This document shows positions 44,065 to 55,184 of a stretch of 64,000 bases of DNA, piece after piece. The position numbers and the translations under genes were made by a program. Below the pieces are notes generated by a model that made no database searches, was not told the DNA's origin, and worked only from the letters and a program-made list of their open reading frames with translations. Numbering within the stretch: the first letter of the stretch is position 1; the number at the start of each line of letters is the position of its first letter. Origin of the DNA: Arachis hypogaea (taxonomy: Eukaryota > Streptophyta > Magnoliopsida > Fabales > Fabaceae). Location: the NCBI RefSeq assembly GCF_003086295.3, contig NC_092053.1, positions 84,443,671-84,507,670 on the forward strand, written 5' to 3'.

Positions 44065-45568
44065 TGATGAGCAGATATTTTATACGCTTTTTGGGGTTAA
44101 TTTCATGTAGTTTTTAGGATGTTTTAGTTAAGTTTTTAGTATATTTTCATTAGTTTCTAGGAAAAATTCATATTTCTGGACTTTACTATGAGTTTGTGTG
44201 CTTTTCTATAATTTCAGATATTTTCTGGCTGAAATTGAGGGAGCTGAGCAAAAATCTGATTCGAGCTGAAAAAAGATTGCTGATGCTGTTGGTTTCTGAC
44301 CTCTCTGCACTCGGAATGGATTTTCTGGAGCTAAAGGAGTCTAATTGCCGCGTTTCTAATTGCGTTGAAAAGTAGACATCCAGGGCTTTCCAGCAATATA
44401 TAATAGTTCATACTTAGATCAAGGATAGATGATGTAAACTGGCGTTCAACGCAGGTTTCATGTTGCAGTCCGGCGTCCAGCGCCAGAAACAGGTTACAAG
44501 TTGGAGTTCAACGCCAGAAACAGGTTGCAACCTGGCGTTGAACGCCCAAAACAGCCCAGGCACGTGAGAAGCTTTAGTCTCAGCCCCAGCACACACCAAG
44601 TGGGCCCCAAAAGTGGATTTCTGCACTATCTATCATAGTTTACTTATTTTCTGTAAACCTAGGTTACTAGTTTAGTATTTTAACAACTTTTAGAGATTTA
44701 TTTTGTATCTCATGACATTTTAGATCTAAAATTTGTACCTTTTGGCAGTATGAGTCTCTAAACCCCATTGTTGGGGGTGAGGAGCTCTGCAGCGTCTCGA
44801 TGAATTAATGCAAGTACTTCTATTTTCCATTCAAACATGCGTGTTCCTATCTAAGATATTCATTCGCGCTTAATTATGGAGAAGGTGATGATCCGTGACA
44901 CTCATCACCTTCCTCAATCCATGAACGTGTGCATGACAACCACCTCCGTTCTATATTAGATTGAATGAATATCTCTGAGACTCCATAATCAGAATCTTCG
45001 TGGTATAAGCTAGAATTGATGGCGTCATTCAGGAGAATCCGGAAAGTCTAAACCTTGTCTGTGGTATTCCGAGTAGGATTCTGGGATTGGATGACTGTGA
45101 CGGGCTTCAAACTCGCGAGTGCTAGGCGTAGTGACAGACGCAAAAGGATAGTAAATCCTATTCCAGTATGATCGAGAACCTCTAGATGATTAGCCGTGCT
45201 GTGACAGAGCATTTGGACCATTTTCACTGAGGAGATGGGAAGTAGCCATTGACAACGGTGACACCTTACATAGAGCTTGCCATGGAAGGAACTTTGCACT
45301 TTTTCATGCATGAGGGAAGAGGAATACAAGAGAAAAGCTAAAATTCAGAAGACAAAGATTTATTTCATACTCTCTTATTTTTCGTAATTCAATTTGATAA
45401 GTGAATTGTTTTCCTGACTAAGAGTTACAAGATAACCATAGATTGCTTCAAGCCAACAATCTCCGTGGGATTCGACCCTTACTCACATAAGGTATTACTT
45501 GGACGACCCAGTGCACTTGCTGGTTAGTTGTGCAGAATTACATAGTGTGAAGTAATTTTCGTGCACCA
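44065..45568 (+). repeat. Element C 5' LTR
   Basis: A 1.5-kb LTR closely matched by 56396-57911. It contains GGCGTTCAACGC-type motifs at 44440-44550 and ends CGTGCACCA just before the PBS. Confidence 0.9.
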
Positions 45569-45574
45569 AGTTTT

Positions 45575-45592
45575 TGGCGCCGTTGCTGGGGA
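45575..45592 (+). other. Primer-binding site of element C (tRNA-Asp type)
   Basis: TGGCGCCGTTGCTGGGGA matches the tRNA-Asp complement with one C to T difference, 6 bp after the LTR. Confidence 0.88.
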
Positions 45593-46577
45593 TTGTTCGA
45601 GTTTGGACAACTGACGGTTTATTTTGTTGCTTAGATTAGGAAAATTTTTTCTTTTTGGTTTAGAGTCTTCTATTATTATTTTTGGTTGAAATTTTCTTTT
45701 TTTTAAGTCCTTATTTTCTCTTTTTTTTTCGAAATTTGTGTTCTTTGTTCTTTCTTCATCTTCAAGTTGTTCTTGTTTACTTTTCTTGTTTGATCTTTAG
45801 TTTTTCTTGATCTGCATCTTTTCTTGTTTTTCTTGTGCCTTTTCAAAACATTAGTTTTCAAAAAAGTTTTATTCTTAGTTATTAAAAATACTTCTTCAAA
45901 ACAAGTGTTACATTTACTGCCCAATTGGCTAGAGCGTTGGTCTATGTTCTTCGTAATTGGGTATCTTCCTTTTAAAATCTTTCTTTTCAAAAATAATTTT
46001 TCTTTGATTAAATCTTTTGCCAAACTTTAAGTTTGGTGTTTTCTTGTTAATCTTTTTATAATTTTTGAAAATTTTAGTTTGGTTTTCTAAAAATTTTAAG
46101 TTTGGTGTTCCTCCTTCATGTTCTTGTGATTCTTCAAAGTGCTCCTGAGTCTTCCTTGTGTTTTTATCTTAAAATTTTTAAGTTTGGTGTTCCTTGGTGT
46201 TTTCCCTCCAAAATTTTCGAAAACAAGGAGCATTAGATCTGAAAATTTTAAGTTGTGTGTCTTTTGTGTGTTTTTCTCTTTCCTCATAAAATTCAAAAAT
46301 AAAAAAAAAATATCTTTTCTTCATTCCACTCATAATTTTCAAAAAATTAGCATTAAATTAGTCATCAAATTTAAAAATCATATCTTTTCCAATCAAATCC
46401 TTTCAATCATATCTTTTTCAAAACTTCCTAACCATTTTTTTCTCTCTCTCCATTTTTCGAAAATCTTCACCTATTTTTATTTATTTTATTTTAATTTTTT
46501 TTATTTTCGAAATAAATGAATAAATAAATAAATAAAAATATTTTTTCTCTATTTTACATCATCTCCCTTTCTCCATC
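45593..46577 (+). other. Element C 5' leader
   Basis: A T-rich untranslated leader of nearly 1 kb. AAGTTTGGTGTT, the string that also precedes 3' LTRs, occurs near 46029, 46098 and 46180, with one degenerate copy between. No ORF is supported. Confidence 0.6.
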
Positions 46578-47327
46578 ATGGATCTAAGTGGAAATGAACA
46601 GTCCAGAAAGACTCTGGGGTCATATGCTAACCCCACCACTACTTCATATGGGAGTAGTATCAGTATACCCTCCATTGGAGTCAGTAGCTTTGAGTTGAAT
46701 CCTCAGCTCATTATCATGGTGCAGCAAAGTTACCAGTATTCCGGTCTTCCACAGGAAGAACCTATAGAGTTTCTGGCACAGTTTTTACAAATTGCTGACA
46801 CAGTACATGATAAGGAAGTAGATCAGGATGTCTACAGATTATTACTGTTCCCATTTGCTATAAAAGACCAAGCTAAGAGGTGGTTAAATAACCAACCTAA
46901 GGCTAGCATAAAGACATGGAAACAGCTGACAGAAAAATTCCTGAATCAATACTTTTCTCCAAAACGGATGACACAACTAAGGCTGGACATCCAAGGCTTT
47001 AAACAAGGAGATAATGAATCTCTTTATGATGCCTGGGAGAGTTACAGAGAGATGCTAAGAAAATGCCCCTCTAAAATGTTTTCAGAGTGGGTTCAGCTAG
47101 ACATCTTCTATTATGGGCTTACATAAAGAGCTCAGATGTCTCAAGCCTACTCAGCTGGTGGATCAATCCACATGAGGAAGACAATTGAAGAAGCTCAAGA
47201 GCTCATTGATACAGTTGCCAGAAATCAGCATCTGTACTTAAGCAGCGAACCTTCCATGAAAGAAGAGGCTAAAACAGTGACTACTGAACTCAGTCCTGCT
47301 GAACAAGCTACTGAATTCAATCAGTAA
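46578..47327 (+). pseudogene. gag: Element C gag (two in-frame stops)
   Basis: Starts with MDLSGNEQSRKTLGSY; compared with A and B it lacks the N-terminal acidic segment. The gag domain is visible as LLLFPFAIKDQAKRWLNNQP and YDAWESYREMLRKCP. Stops TAA at 47124-47126 and 47325-47327 break the frame, which is otherwise unshifted into the protease. No zinc knuckle is seen. Particle formation would need the stops to be absent. Confidence 0.85.
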
Positions 47328-49325
47328 TTGGATTTTATAACAAAACAGTTAGCCAAATTCAAGGAGAGACTACAACAGACAAGGATGGCTAATATAAATA
47401 GGGAAGAACAATTAAAGCAAACAAAGCAGCAGCTGTCAAAACAAATAACAGAAGAATGCCAAGCAGTTCAATTAAGAAGTGGGAAAACATTAAATACCCC
47501 ACCTCAAGGCAGCAGGAAGCCAAGAAATGAGCAAACTACCCAAATTCCATCTGAGGACAGTAAGAGCCCGGGGAAAAATAATTCTAGCGCTAAAACGCCA
47601 GAAATTGGGTGGAAGGCTGCCGCTGAATGCCCAAACCATGCTCAGGACTGGCGTTCAATGCCAGAAACAAGCAAGGAACTGTCGTTGAATGCCCAAAGGA
47701 AGCATAGTTCTGGCGTTCAGACGCCAGGAACAGATGAGGAGTTGGCGTCTAACGTCACTCCAGCTTCCAACCCTGGCACTCAATTGCCAGTGAGGGATCA
47801 GACACACACCAGTGCTGATGACAACCCCTCTAAAAGGGCTTCCTCAACCACTTCTGTAGGAAATAAACCCGCAGCAACCAAAGTTGAGGAATATAAAGCC
47901 AAGATACCTTATCCTCAAAATCTCCGCCAAGAGGAGCAGGATAAGAAATTTGCTCGCTTTGCAGATTATCTCAGGACTCTTGAAATAAAGATTCTGTTTG
48001 CAGAAGCACTTGAGCAAATACCTTCTTATGCCAAGTTCATGAAAGAGATCTTAAGTCATAAGAAGGATTGGAGAGAAACTGAAAAAGTTCTCCTCACTGA
48101 AGAATGCAGTGCAGTCATTCTGAAAAGCTTCCCTGAAAAGCTTAAAGATCCCAGAAGCTTTCTGATACCATGCATACTAGAGGGTAATTGCACCAAGACA
48201 GCCTTATGTGATCTTGGGACAAGCATCAACCTAATACCTGCATCCACTATCAGAAAGCTTGGTTTAACTGAAGAAGTTAAACCAACCCGGATATGTCTCC
48301 AACTTGCTGATGGCTCCATTAAATACCCATCAGGCGTGATTGAGGACATGATTGTCAGGGTTGGGCCATTCACCTTTCCCACTGACTTCGTAGTGCTGGA
48401 GATGGAGGAGTACAAGAGTGCTACTCTCATTCTAGGAAGACCTTTCCTAGCAACTGGACGAACTCTCATTGATGTCCAAAAGGGGGAAGTCACCCTGAGA
48501 GTCAATGAGGATGAGTTTAAGTTGAATGCTGTCAATGCCATGCAGCATCCAGACACACCAAAAGACTATATGAAAGTTGATCTTATTGACTCTTTGGTAG
48601 AGGAGATCAACATGGATGAGAGTCTCGAATCAGAGCTGGAAAACATCTTTAAAGATGTTCCGCCTGATCTAGAGGATTCAGAGGAATTGAAAGAGTCTCT
48701 GAAATTTCCTCAGGAAGAGGAAAAACCTCCTAAACCCGAGCTCAAACCATTACCACCATCCCTGAAATATGCATTTCTAGGAGAAGGTGATACTTTTCCA
48801 GTGATCATAAGCTCTGCTTTAAATCCACAAGAAGAGGAAGCACTAATTCAAGTGCTAAGGACACACAAGACAGCTCTTGGGTGGTCCATAAGTGACCTTA
48901 AGGGCATAAGCCCAGCTAGATGCATGCACAAGATCTTATTGGAGGACAATGCTAAGCCAGTGGTTCAACCACAGAGGCGGCTAAACCCTGCAATAAAGGA
49001 AGTGGTGCAGAAAGAGGTCACCAAATTACTGGAGGCTGGGATTATTTATCCTATTTCTGATAGCCCCTGGGTGAGCCCTGTTCAAGTTGTCCCCAAAAAG
49101 GGAGGCATGACAGTGGTTCATAATGAAAAAAATGAACTGGTTCCTACAAGAACAGTTACAGGGTGGCGCATGTGTATTGACTACAGAAGGCTCAATACAG
49201 CCACCAGGAAAGATCATTTTCCTTTACCATTCATACACCAGATGCTAGAGAGGCTAGCAGGTCATGATTATTACTGCTTTTTGGATGGCTACTCAGGCTA
49301 CAACCAAATTGCAGTAGATCTCTAG
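47328..49325 (+). pseudogene. pol: Element C gag-protease linker, protease and RT N-terminal part
   Basis: A 665-codon open frame. Residues 1-60 continue gag (ITEECQAVQLRSGKTL). Residues about 85-150 are encoded by GGCGTTCAATGCC-type repeats. The protease has CDLGTSINLIPAS and LILGRPFLATGRT. RT begins with PLPPSLKYAFLGEGDTF and includes WRMCIDYRRLNTATRKDHF and [14 protein letters not shown]. It ends at TAG 49323-49325. Confidence 0.9.
47580..47800. repeat. GGCGTTCAANGCC palindromes inside the C coding frame
   Basis: Motifs such as CTGGCGTTCAATGCCAG and CTGGCGTTCAGACGCCAG recur about every 40-50 bp within the gag-protease linker. Translated, they give repeats of ALNA/SLNAQ and QTPG type. They are the same motif as the untranslated arrays of this element. 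Confidence 0.75.
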
Positions 49326-49955
49326 GATCAAGAGAAAACAACATTCACAAGTCCATCTGGAGTATTTGCTTACAGAAGGATGCCATTTGGGCTGTGTAAT
49401 GCACCTGCAACCTTTCAGTGATGCATGCTCTCTATTTTCTCTGATATGGTGAAAAAATTTCTGGAAGTCTTCATGGATGACTTCTCAGTATATGGAGACT
49501 CATTCAGCTCCTGTCTTGATCACCTGACACTGGTTTTGAAAAGATTCCAAGAGACCAACCTGGTTTTAAACTGGGAAAAATGTCACTTTATGGTGACTGA
49601 AGGGATTGTCCTTGGGCATAAAATTTCAAACAAGGGAATAGAGGTGGATCAAGCTAAAATGGAGGTAATTGAAAAATTACCACCACCTGCCAATGTTAAG
49701 GCAATCAGAAGCTTTATGGGGTATGCAAGATTCTATAAGAGGTTTATAAAGGATTTTTCAAAAATTGCAAAACCTCTAAGTAACCTGCTAGCTGCTGACA
49801 TGCCATTTTTGTTTGACACAGAGTGCCTGCAGGCGTTTGAAACTCTGAAAGCTAAGCTGGTCACAGCACTAGTTATCTCTGCACCAGACTGGATATTACC
49901 ATTCGAATTAATGTGTGATGCCAGTGATCACGCCATTGGTGCAGTACTGGGGTAG
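49326..49955 (+). pseudogene. pol: Element C RT middle part
   Basis: The frame continues with [24 protein letters not shown] at 49420-49422 stands at the usual arginine. The catalytic [11 protein letters not shown] follows, then LGHKISNKGIEVD and the start of RNase H ([17 protein letters not shown]). It ends at TAG 49953-49955, where a glutamine is usual. Confidence 0.9.
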
Positions 49956-50618
49956 AGGCATGACAAACTTCTGCATGTCATTTATTATGCTAGCCGTGTT
50001 TTGAATGATGCCCAGAAAAATTACACAACCATAGAAAAGGAATTGCTTGCAGTGGTCTATGCCATTGACAAGTTTAGATCATACTTAGTAGGATCAAAAG
50101 TGATTGTGTACACTGACCATACTGCTCTTAAATATCTACTTACAAAGCAGGATTCAAAACCCAGGCTTATAAGATGGGTATTGCTTCTGCAAGAGTTTGA
50201 TCTAGAAATAAGAGACAGAAAAGGGACAGAAAACCAAGTGGCTGATCATCTGTCCCGAATAGAGCCAGTAGAAGGGGAGCCCTCTCCCTCTATTGAGATC
50301 TCTGAAACCTTTCTGGATGAGCATTTGTTCGCCATTCAGGAAACACCATGGTTTGCAGACATTGCAAACTATAAAGCTGCAAGGTTCATACCCAAGGCGT
50401 ACAGCAGGCAACAAAAGAAAAAATTAATTTCTGATGCAAAGTACTACTTGTGGGATGAACCCTATCTCTTTAAGAGATGTGCAGACAGAATAATCCGTAG
50501 ATGTGTGCCTAGAGAAGAAGCACAGAGCATCTTATGACATTGCCATAGGTCACAATATGGAGGTCATTTCGGAGGTGAGCGAACGGCCACCAAGGTCCTC
50601 CAATGTGGTTTCTACTAG
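49956..50618 (+). pseudogene. pol: Element C RNase H and integrase zinc domain
   Basis: Contains [29 protein letters not shown] and VADHLSRIE of RNase H and the connecting domain. TGA at 50535-50537 and TAG at 50616-50618 lie in the integrase zinc domain (HCHRSQYGGHFGGERTATKV) and probably replace tryptophan codons. No frameshift. Confidence 0.88.
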
Positions 50619-51626
50619 CCTACACTCTACAGAGATTCCCGAGAGTTTGTACGTAACTGTGACAGTTGCCAGAGAGCTGGTAATTTGCCTCATAGTTACA
50701 CCATGCCTCAACAAGGAATCTTGGAGATTGAGTTGTTTGATATATGGGGAATTGATTTCATGGGGCCTTTCCCACCATCATACTCAAACACTTATATTCT
50801 GGTGGCAGTTGACTATGTATCAAAATGGATAGAGGCCATTGCCACACCCACCAATGATACTAAAACAGTGCTGAAGTTCCTCCAGAAACATATATTCAGC
50901 AGGTTTGGTGTCCCTAGGGTACTAATCAATGATGGGGGCACTCACTTCTGCAACAAACAGCTTTACTCTGCCATGGTCCGGTATGGGATTCGCCACAAGG
51001 TAGCGACTCCATATCATCCACAGACAAATGGGCAAGCTGAAGTTTCTAATAGAGAATTGAAAAGAATCCTGGAACGGACTGTAAGTACCCATAGAAAGGA
51101 TTGGGCACGAAGCTTTGATGATGCTCTGTGGGCTTACAGAACAGCACTCAAGACTCCTATAGGGACCTCTCCGTACCAACTTGTGTATGGTAAGGCTTGT
51201 CACTTGCCCGTGGATCTGGAACATAAGGCCTACTGGGCAACCAGATTCCTAAACTTTGATGCCAAATTAGCTGGAGAAAAAAGATTGCTCCAGCTGAATG
51301 AGCTAGAGGAATTCAGATTCACTGCTTTCGAAAATGCCAAGCTTTATAAAGAGAAATCTAAAAGGTGGCATGACAGAAAGCTGTCATCTAGAATCTTTGA
51401 ACTACGAAAAAAGGTTCTGTTGTTTAACTCTAGGCTCAGGCTATTCACAGGGAAACTAAAATGCCAGTGGAGGGGACCATAAATGATTACAAGTGTATCA
51501 CCATATGGTTATGTGGAGCTTCAAGACATTGATTCTGATAAGAAGTTCATTGTTAATGGACAGAGAATCAAGCACTATCTTGAAGGCAATGTTGAGCAAG
51601 ACTGCTCAAGGCTGAAGCTAGATTAA
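50619..51626 (+). pseudogene. pol: Element C integrase
   Basis: [12 protein letters not shown] cysteines close the zinc domain. The core has [23 protein letters not shown] and [11 protein letters not shown] with the three acidic residues. The C-terminus includes [28 protein letters not shown] and VNGQRIKHYLEG. A TAA at 51480-51482 interrupts it near the end. The natural stop is at 51624-51626, 41 nt before the hairpin. Confidence 0.9.
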
Positions 51627-51667
51627 AAGCTCAGCAAGGTCCAGCTAAAGACAATAAAGAAGCGCTT

Positions 51668-51685
51668 GCTGGGAGGCAACCCAGC
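51668..51685 (+). ncRNA. Post-pol hairpin of element C
   Basis: GCTGGGAGGCAACCCAGC: 6-bp stem GCTGGG/CCCAGC, loop AGGCAA. Compared with B the second stem pair is C-G instead of T-A. The preceding AATAAAGAAGCGCTT text is shared with other copies. Confidence 0.7.
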
Positions 51686-51837
51686 CATTGGGAAGACTTT
51701 TCCTGTTATTTTGCCCTATTCTTGATTTTATTTGTTTATATAAAATTCATTTCTACTAAGGTAGAGAGTCAATTGTATAAGTTCACAGGGTTACAGATTG
51801 ATTCAGCACACAAAACAGAGAAAGAGAGCTCACTGGC

Positions 51838-52076
51838 AAGAAAACGCCAGTAAGGATAGCTATCTGGGTGTTAAACGCCAAAAAGAAGCATCTTCTGGGC
51901 GTTGATCGCTAGAAAGAAGCTCCTTCTGGGCATTTAATGCCAGATTTACAATGTCCTGGGCGTTCAGAAAAATGCTCAGTGAAAGGAGTTCCTGGCGTTC
52001 AACGCCAGAAAGAAGCAACAGTTGGGCGTTGAACGCCTAGGAGAAGCAGCATTTGGGCGTTAAACGCCAGGATGGT
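51838..52076. repeat. GGCGTTNAACGCC palindrome array, C 3' UTR (first)
   Basis: About seven units of GGCGTTCAACGCC, GGCGTTGAACGCC or GTTAAACGCC type at about 35-bp spacing, each a 6-bp inverted repeat around one base. They are linked by AGAAAGAAGC-type spacers. Confidence 0.82.
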
Positions 52077-52566
52077 GGGGAGGAGGTAAATTCGTTTTTA
52101 CTTCATATTTTTCATTTTAATTTTAATTTTCATGTTTCAATTCATGATTTCTTGCATAAACATGTTACAAACCCTGATTTCTAAGAACCCTATTTTCTAA
52201 AAACCCTACTTTAAAAATATCAAATGTATCTTAATCCATAAACACAAATTCTTCTTTTTAATCCAATTCAACTCTTTCAAATTTTCCAAAACAAATCTAT
52301 CTCTTTTCATTTTAAAATCTTTTCAACTAATCATTATCTTTTTCAAAATCCAAATTTATCTTTTCAAATATCTTTCATATCTTTTCAATTTTAATTCACA
52401 TCTTTTCATATCATACTTATTTTTTATAAATCATATCTTCTATCTTATCTTTTTAAAATTTTCGAAAACCCACCCCCCCTCCCTTTTAAATCCTCATTCG
52501 GCCTCCCTCCTCTCATCCACCATTGGACACTAGCTCTCATTCTATCCCTCTCCTTCCTTTTCTTTT

Positions 52567-52580
52567 GCTTGAGGACAAGC
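52567..52580 (+). ncRNA. Pre-PPT type stem-loop before the env-like ORF of C
   Basis: GCTTGAGGACAAGC: stem GCTTG/CAAGC, loop AGGA. It is followed by TATGTTTGGTGTG, a degenerate polypurine-type string, and then the env-like ORF. Confidence 0.6.
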
Positions 52581-52636
52581 AAACCTCTATGTTTGGTGTG
52601 TTTATCCGTGATCACTAAACTATACCCACTAAGATC

Positions 52637-53545
52637 GTGGCTCCTAAAGGAAAATAACCCACTCCAAGAGGCAAGAAAGAGAGTATTCCAAAACCACTTT
52701 AGAATCAAGGGAGGTTCTTAACCAAAGAACATTCAGACCATTACTACAAAATAATGGGTCTAAGATCAGTGATCCCGGAAGTCAAGTTCGATCTGAAAGA
52801 AGATGAATATCCGGAGATCCAAGAGCAGATTCGAAACAGGAACTGGGATGTCCTAGTTAATCCTGAAACAAAAGTGGGAAGGAATAAGGTTCAGGTGTTC
52901 TACGCTAATCTGTGGAAAACACAGGCAGAGAATATCTGGAACTGCCCTCTATGACTATCGGACTATGGTCAGAGAAAAGATTGTTCACATCCACCCTGAC
53001 AAAATCAGGGAGATCTTTAAGCTACCTCAGCTGAAAGATGACCCAGACTCCTTCAATAGGAGAATGATGCGAACAAACAAGGGCCTGGATAAGATTCTAG
53101 AGGATATATGCATCCCTGGAGCCAGGTGGACCACCAGCAGCAAGGGTGTCCCAAATCAACTCAAGAGAGAAGATCTCAAACCAGTCGCCAGAGGATGGCT
53201 AGACTTCATTGGGCGTTCTATATTGCCCACTAGCAACCGTTCTAAAGTCACCGTCAAAAGAGCAGTGATGATCCATTGCATTATGTTGGGAAAAGAAGTA
53301 GAAGTTCATCAACTGATTCCATCTGAATTTTACATACTTGCAAACAAGAACTCCAAAGATGCCAGGTTGGCTTATCCAAGCCTAATCTCTATGCTCTACA
53401 AAGATGCCGGAGTAAGGATAGGAATAACGGAGTACATCTCAGTGGAGCAACCAATCACTAAAACCACAATGGAAAAACAACAAATACAGGATGACCCCAT
53501 CAAGAGGAGGGTGCAAGAAATTTTATGTGTTTTGTGTCTTTCATC
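52637..53545 (+). pseudogene. Element C env-like ORF, N-terminal two thirds
   Basis: Begins near 52637 with a basic head (APKGK, TPRGKKESIPKP); the start codon is GTG and the head has stops. The readable part has VKFDLKEDEYPEIQEQI and VFYANLWKT (52754-52954). A frameshift near 52946 follows, then EIFKLPQL, RWTTSSKGVPNQLKRE, LKPVARGWLDFIGRSILPTS and VMIHCIMLGKEVEVH. This is the plant transposon protein domain of Athila third ORFs, also seen in E and G. The ORF is cut at about 53520-53548, where RT sequence is joined. Its coiled-coil-like tail reappears at 55185-55312. Confidence 0.7.
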
Positions 53546-53547
53546 AT

Positions 53548-54352
53548 AAAATGTCACTTTATGGTGACTGAAGAGATTGTCCTTGGGCATAAAATTTCAA
53601 ACAAGGGAATAGAGGTGGATCAAGCTAAAATAGAGGTAATTGAAAAATTACCACCACCTGCCAATGTTAAGGCAATCAGAAGCTTTCTGGGGCATGTAGG
53701 ATTCTATAGGAGGTTTATAAAGGATTTTTCAAAAATTGCAAAACCTCTGAGCAATCTGCTAGCTGCTGACACGCCATTTGTGTTTGACACAAAGTGTCTG
53801 CAGGCGTTTGAGACCCTGAAAGCTAAGCTGGTCACAGCACCAGTTATTTCTGCACCAAACTGGACATTACCCTTCGAACTAATGTGTGATGCCAGTGACC
53901 ATACCATTGGTGCAGTATTGGGACAGAGGCATAACAAGCTTCTGCATGTCATTTATTATGCTAGCAGTGTTTTAAATGATGCCCAAAAAACTACACAACC
54001 ACAGAAAAAGAATTACTTGCAGTGGTTTATGCCATTGACAAGTTTAGATCCTACTTAGTAGGATCAAAAGTGATTGTGTACACTGACCATGCTGCTCTTA
54101 AATATCTACTCACAAAGCAGGATTCAAAAGCCAGGCTCATAAGATGGGTGTTGCTTCTGCAAGAGTTTGATATAGAAATAAGAGACAGAAAAGGAACAGA
54201 GAATCAAGTAGCTGATCACCTGTCCCGGATAGAACCAGTAGCAGGAGCATCCCTCCTTCCTACTGAGATCTCTGAAACCTTTTTGGATGAGCAATTGTTT
54301 GCTATTTAGGAAGCTCTGTGGTTTGCAGACATTGTAAACTATAAGACACAAG
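53548..54352 (+). pseudogene. pol: Second RT-RNase H fragment within element C
   Basis: It is nearly the same as 49580-50387 of the main pol: KCHFMVTEEIVLGHKISNKG, the RT connection, RNase H and [10 protein letters not shown]. It starts abruptly at the residue pair KC and lacks the catalytic MDD. It has one frameshift near 53990 and a TAG at 54307-54309. At 54352 it changes to a different tail. It is a rearranged piece of a sister element and not a gene of its own. Confidence 0.88.
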
Positions 54353-54543
54353 GTTCTCCTTCTGTAACCATGGAGAGGAGGCATGAAAAGCTTCTTTCAC
54401 TGCAGAGTCAACCAAAGCCCCCACAGTCAAACTCTAAGTTTGGTGTTGGGAGGGCACAACCAAACTCTAAGTTTGGTGTTGAATCCCCACATTCAAACTC
54501 TAAGTTTGTTGTTGGGAGGTCCCAACCTTGCTCTGATTATCTG
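54353..54543 (+). pseudogene. NSKFGV-repeat tail after the second RT fragment
   Basis: In frame with the RNase H fragment, about 60 codons contain three repeats of SNSKFGV / SNSKFVV and end at TGA. These codons are AACTCTAAGTTTGGTGTT, the polypurine-type motif. A similar NSKFGVG stands in the protease tail of element G. Confidence 0.5.
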
Positions 54544-54565
54544 TGAGGCTCCATGAGAGCTCACT

Positions 54566-54612
54566 GTCAAGCTATTGACATTAAAGAAGCGCTTGTTGGG
54601 AGGCAACCCAAT
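54566..54612 (+). ncRNA. Second post-pol hairpin pair in element C
   Basis: GTCAAGCTATTGAC (54566-54579; 5-bp stem, loop GCTA) and GTTGGGAGGCAACCCAAT (54595-54612; five pairs plus one G-T wobble). AAAGAAGCGCTT lies between them, as in the first copy. Confidence 0.65.
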
Positions 54613-54754
54613 GTTATTTAATTATATCTATTTATTTTCCATGGCTATTTTATGTTTTCTTTAGGTTGATGATCATGTGAAGTCACAAAAACAAATGGAA
54701 AATCAAAAACAGAATAAAAAATAGCATGAAAAATAGCACACCTTGGAGGAAGAT

Positions 54755-54935
54755 CATTCTGGCGTTTAAACGCCAGAAACAAGCATCTGTCTGGCGTTTA
54801 ACGCCAGAAACAAGCACCAAGCTGGCATTTAACGCTATAAACAAGCATCAGTCTGGCGTTAAATGCCAGAAACAGGCTACATTTGGGCGTTTAACGCCAG
54901 AAACAGGTAGCAGTCTGGCGTTAAACGCCAAGATT
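54755..54935. repeat. GGCGTTTAACGCC palindrome array, C 3' UTR (second)
   Basis: Six units, mainly CTGGCGTTTAACGCCAG, spaced about 30 bp by AAACAAGCAYC-type spacers. More uniform than the first array. Overlapping ORFs are artefacts of the repeats. Confidence 0.85.
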
Positions 54936-55118
54936 GCACAGTAAGGGCATTTTGTACGCCTAATTGGAGGAGGGATGCTAAATCCTTGACCCCACTGGAT
55001 CTGTGGACCCCACAGGATCCCCACCTACCTCACCATTCAAATTCAAACCATTTCCTTTCCAAACCCACCCATTCACACACTTCCATCTCCTCCATCTTCT
55101 CCACTTCTTTCTTCTTTT

Positions 55119-55155
55119 GCTCGAGGACGAGCAAACCTTTTAAGTTTGGTGTGGT
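55119..55155 (+). ncRNA. Pre-PPT type stem-loop, second copy in C
   Basis: GCTCGAGGACGAGC at 55119-55132: stem GCTCG/CGAGC, loop AGGA, a compensatory T-A to C-G change relative to 52567. TTTTAAGTTTGGTGTGG follows. Confidence 0.65.
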
Positions 55156-55184
55156 AAAAGCATTGCTTTTGTTTTTCCATAATT

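Noticed and set aside
7798..45592. Possible tRNA-Asp genes
   Set aside because: Only the last 18 nt are matched, next to LTRs, in the complementary sense expected for primer-binding sites; no tRNA body.
45703..46519. ORFs in the C leader on both strands
   Set aside because: T-rich or A-rich translation (F/L or K/N), between PBS and gag, no motif.
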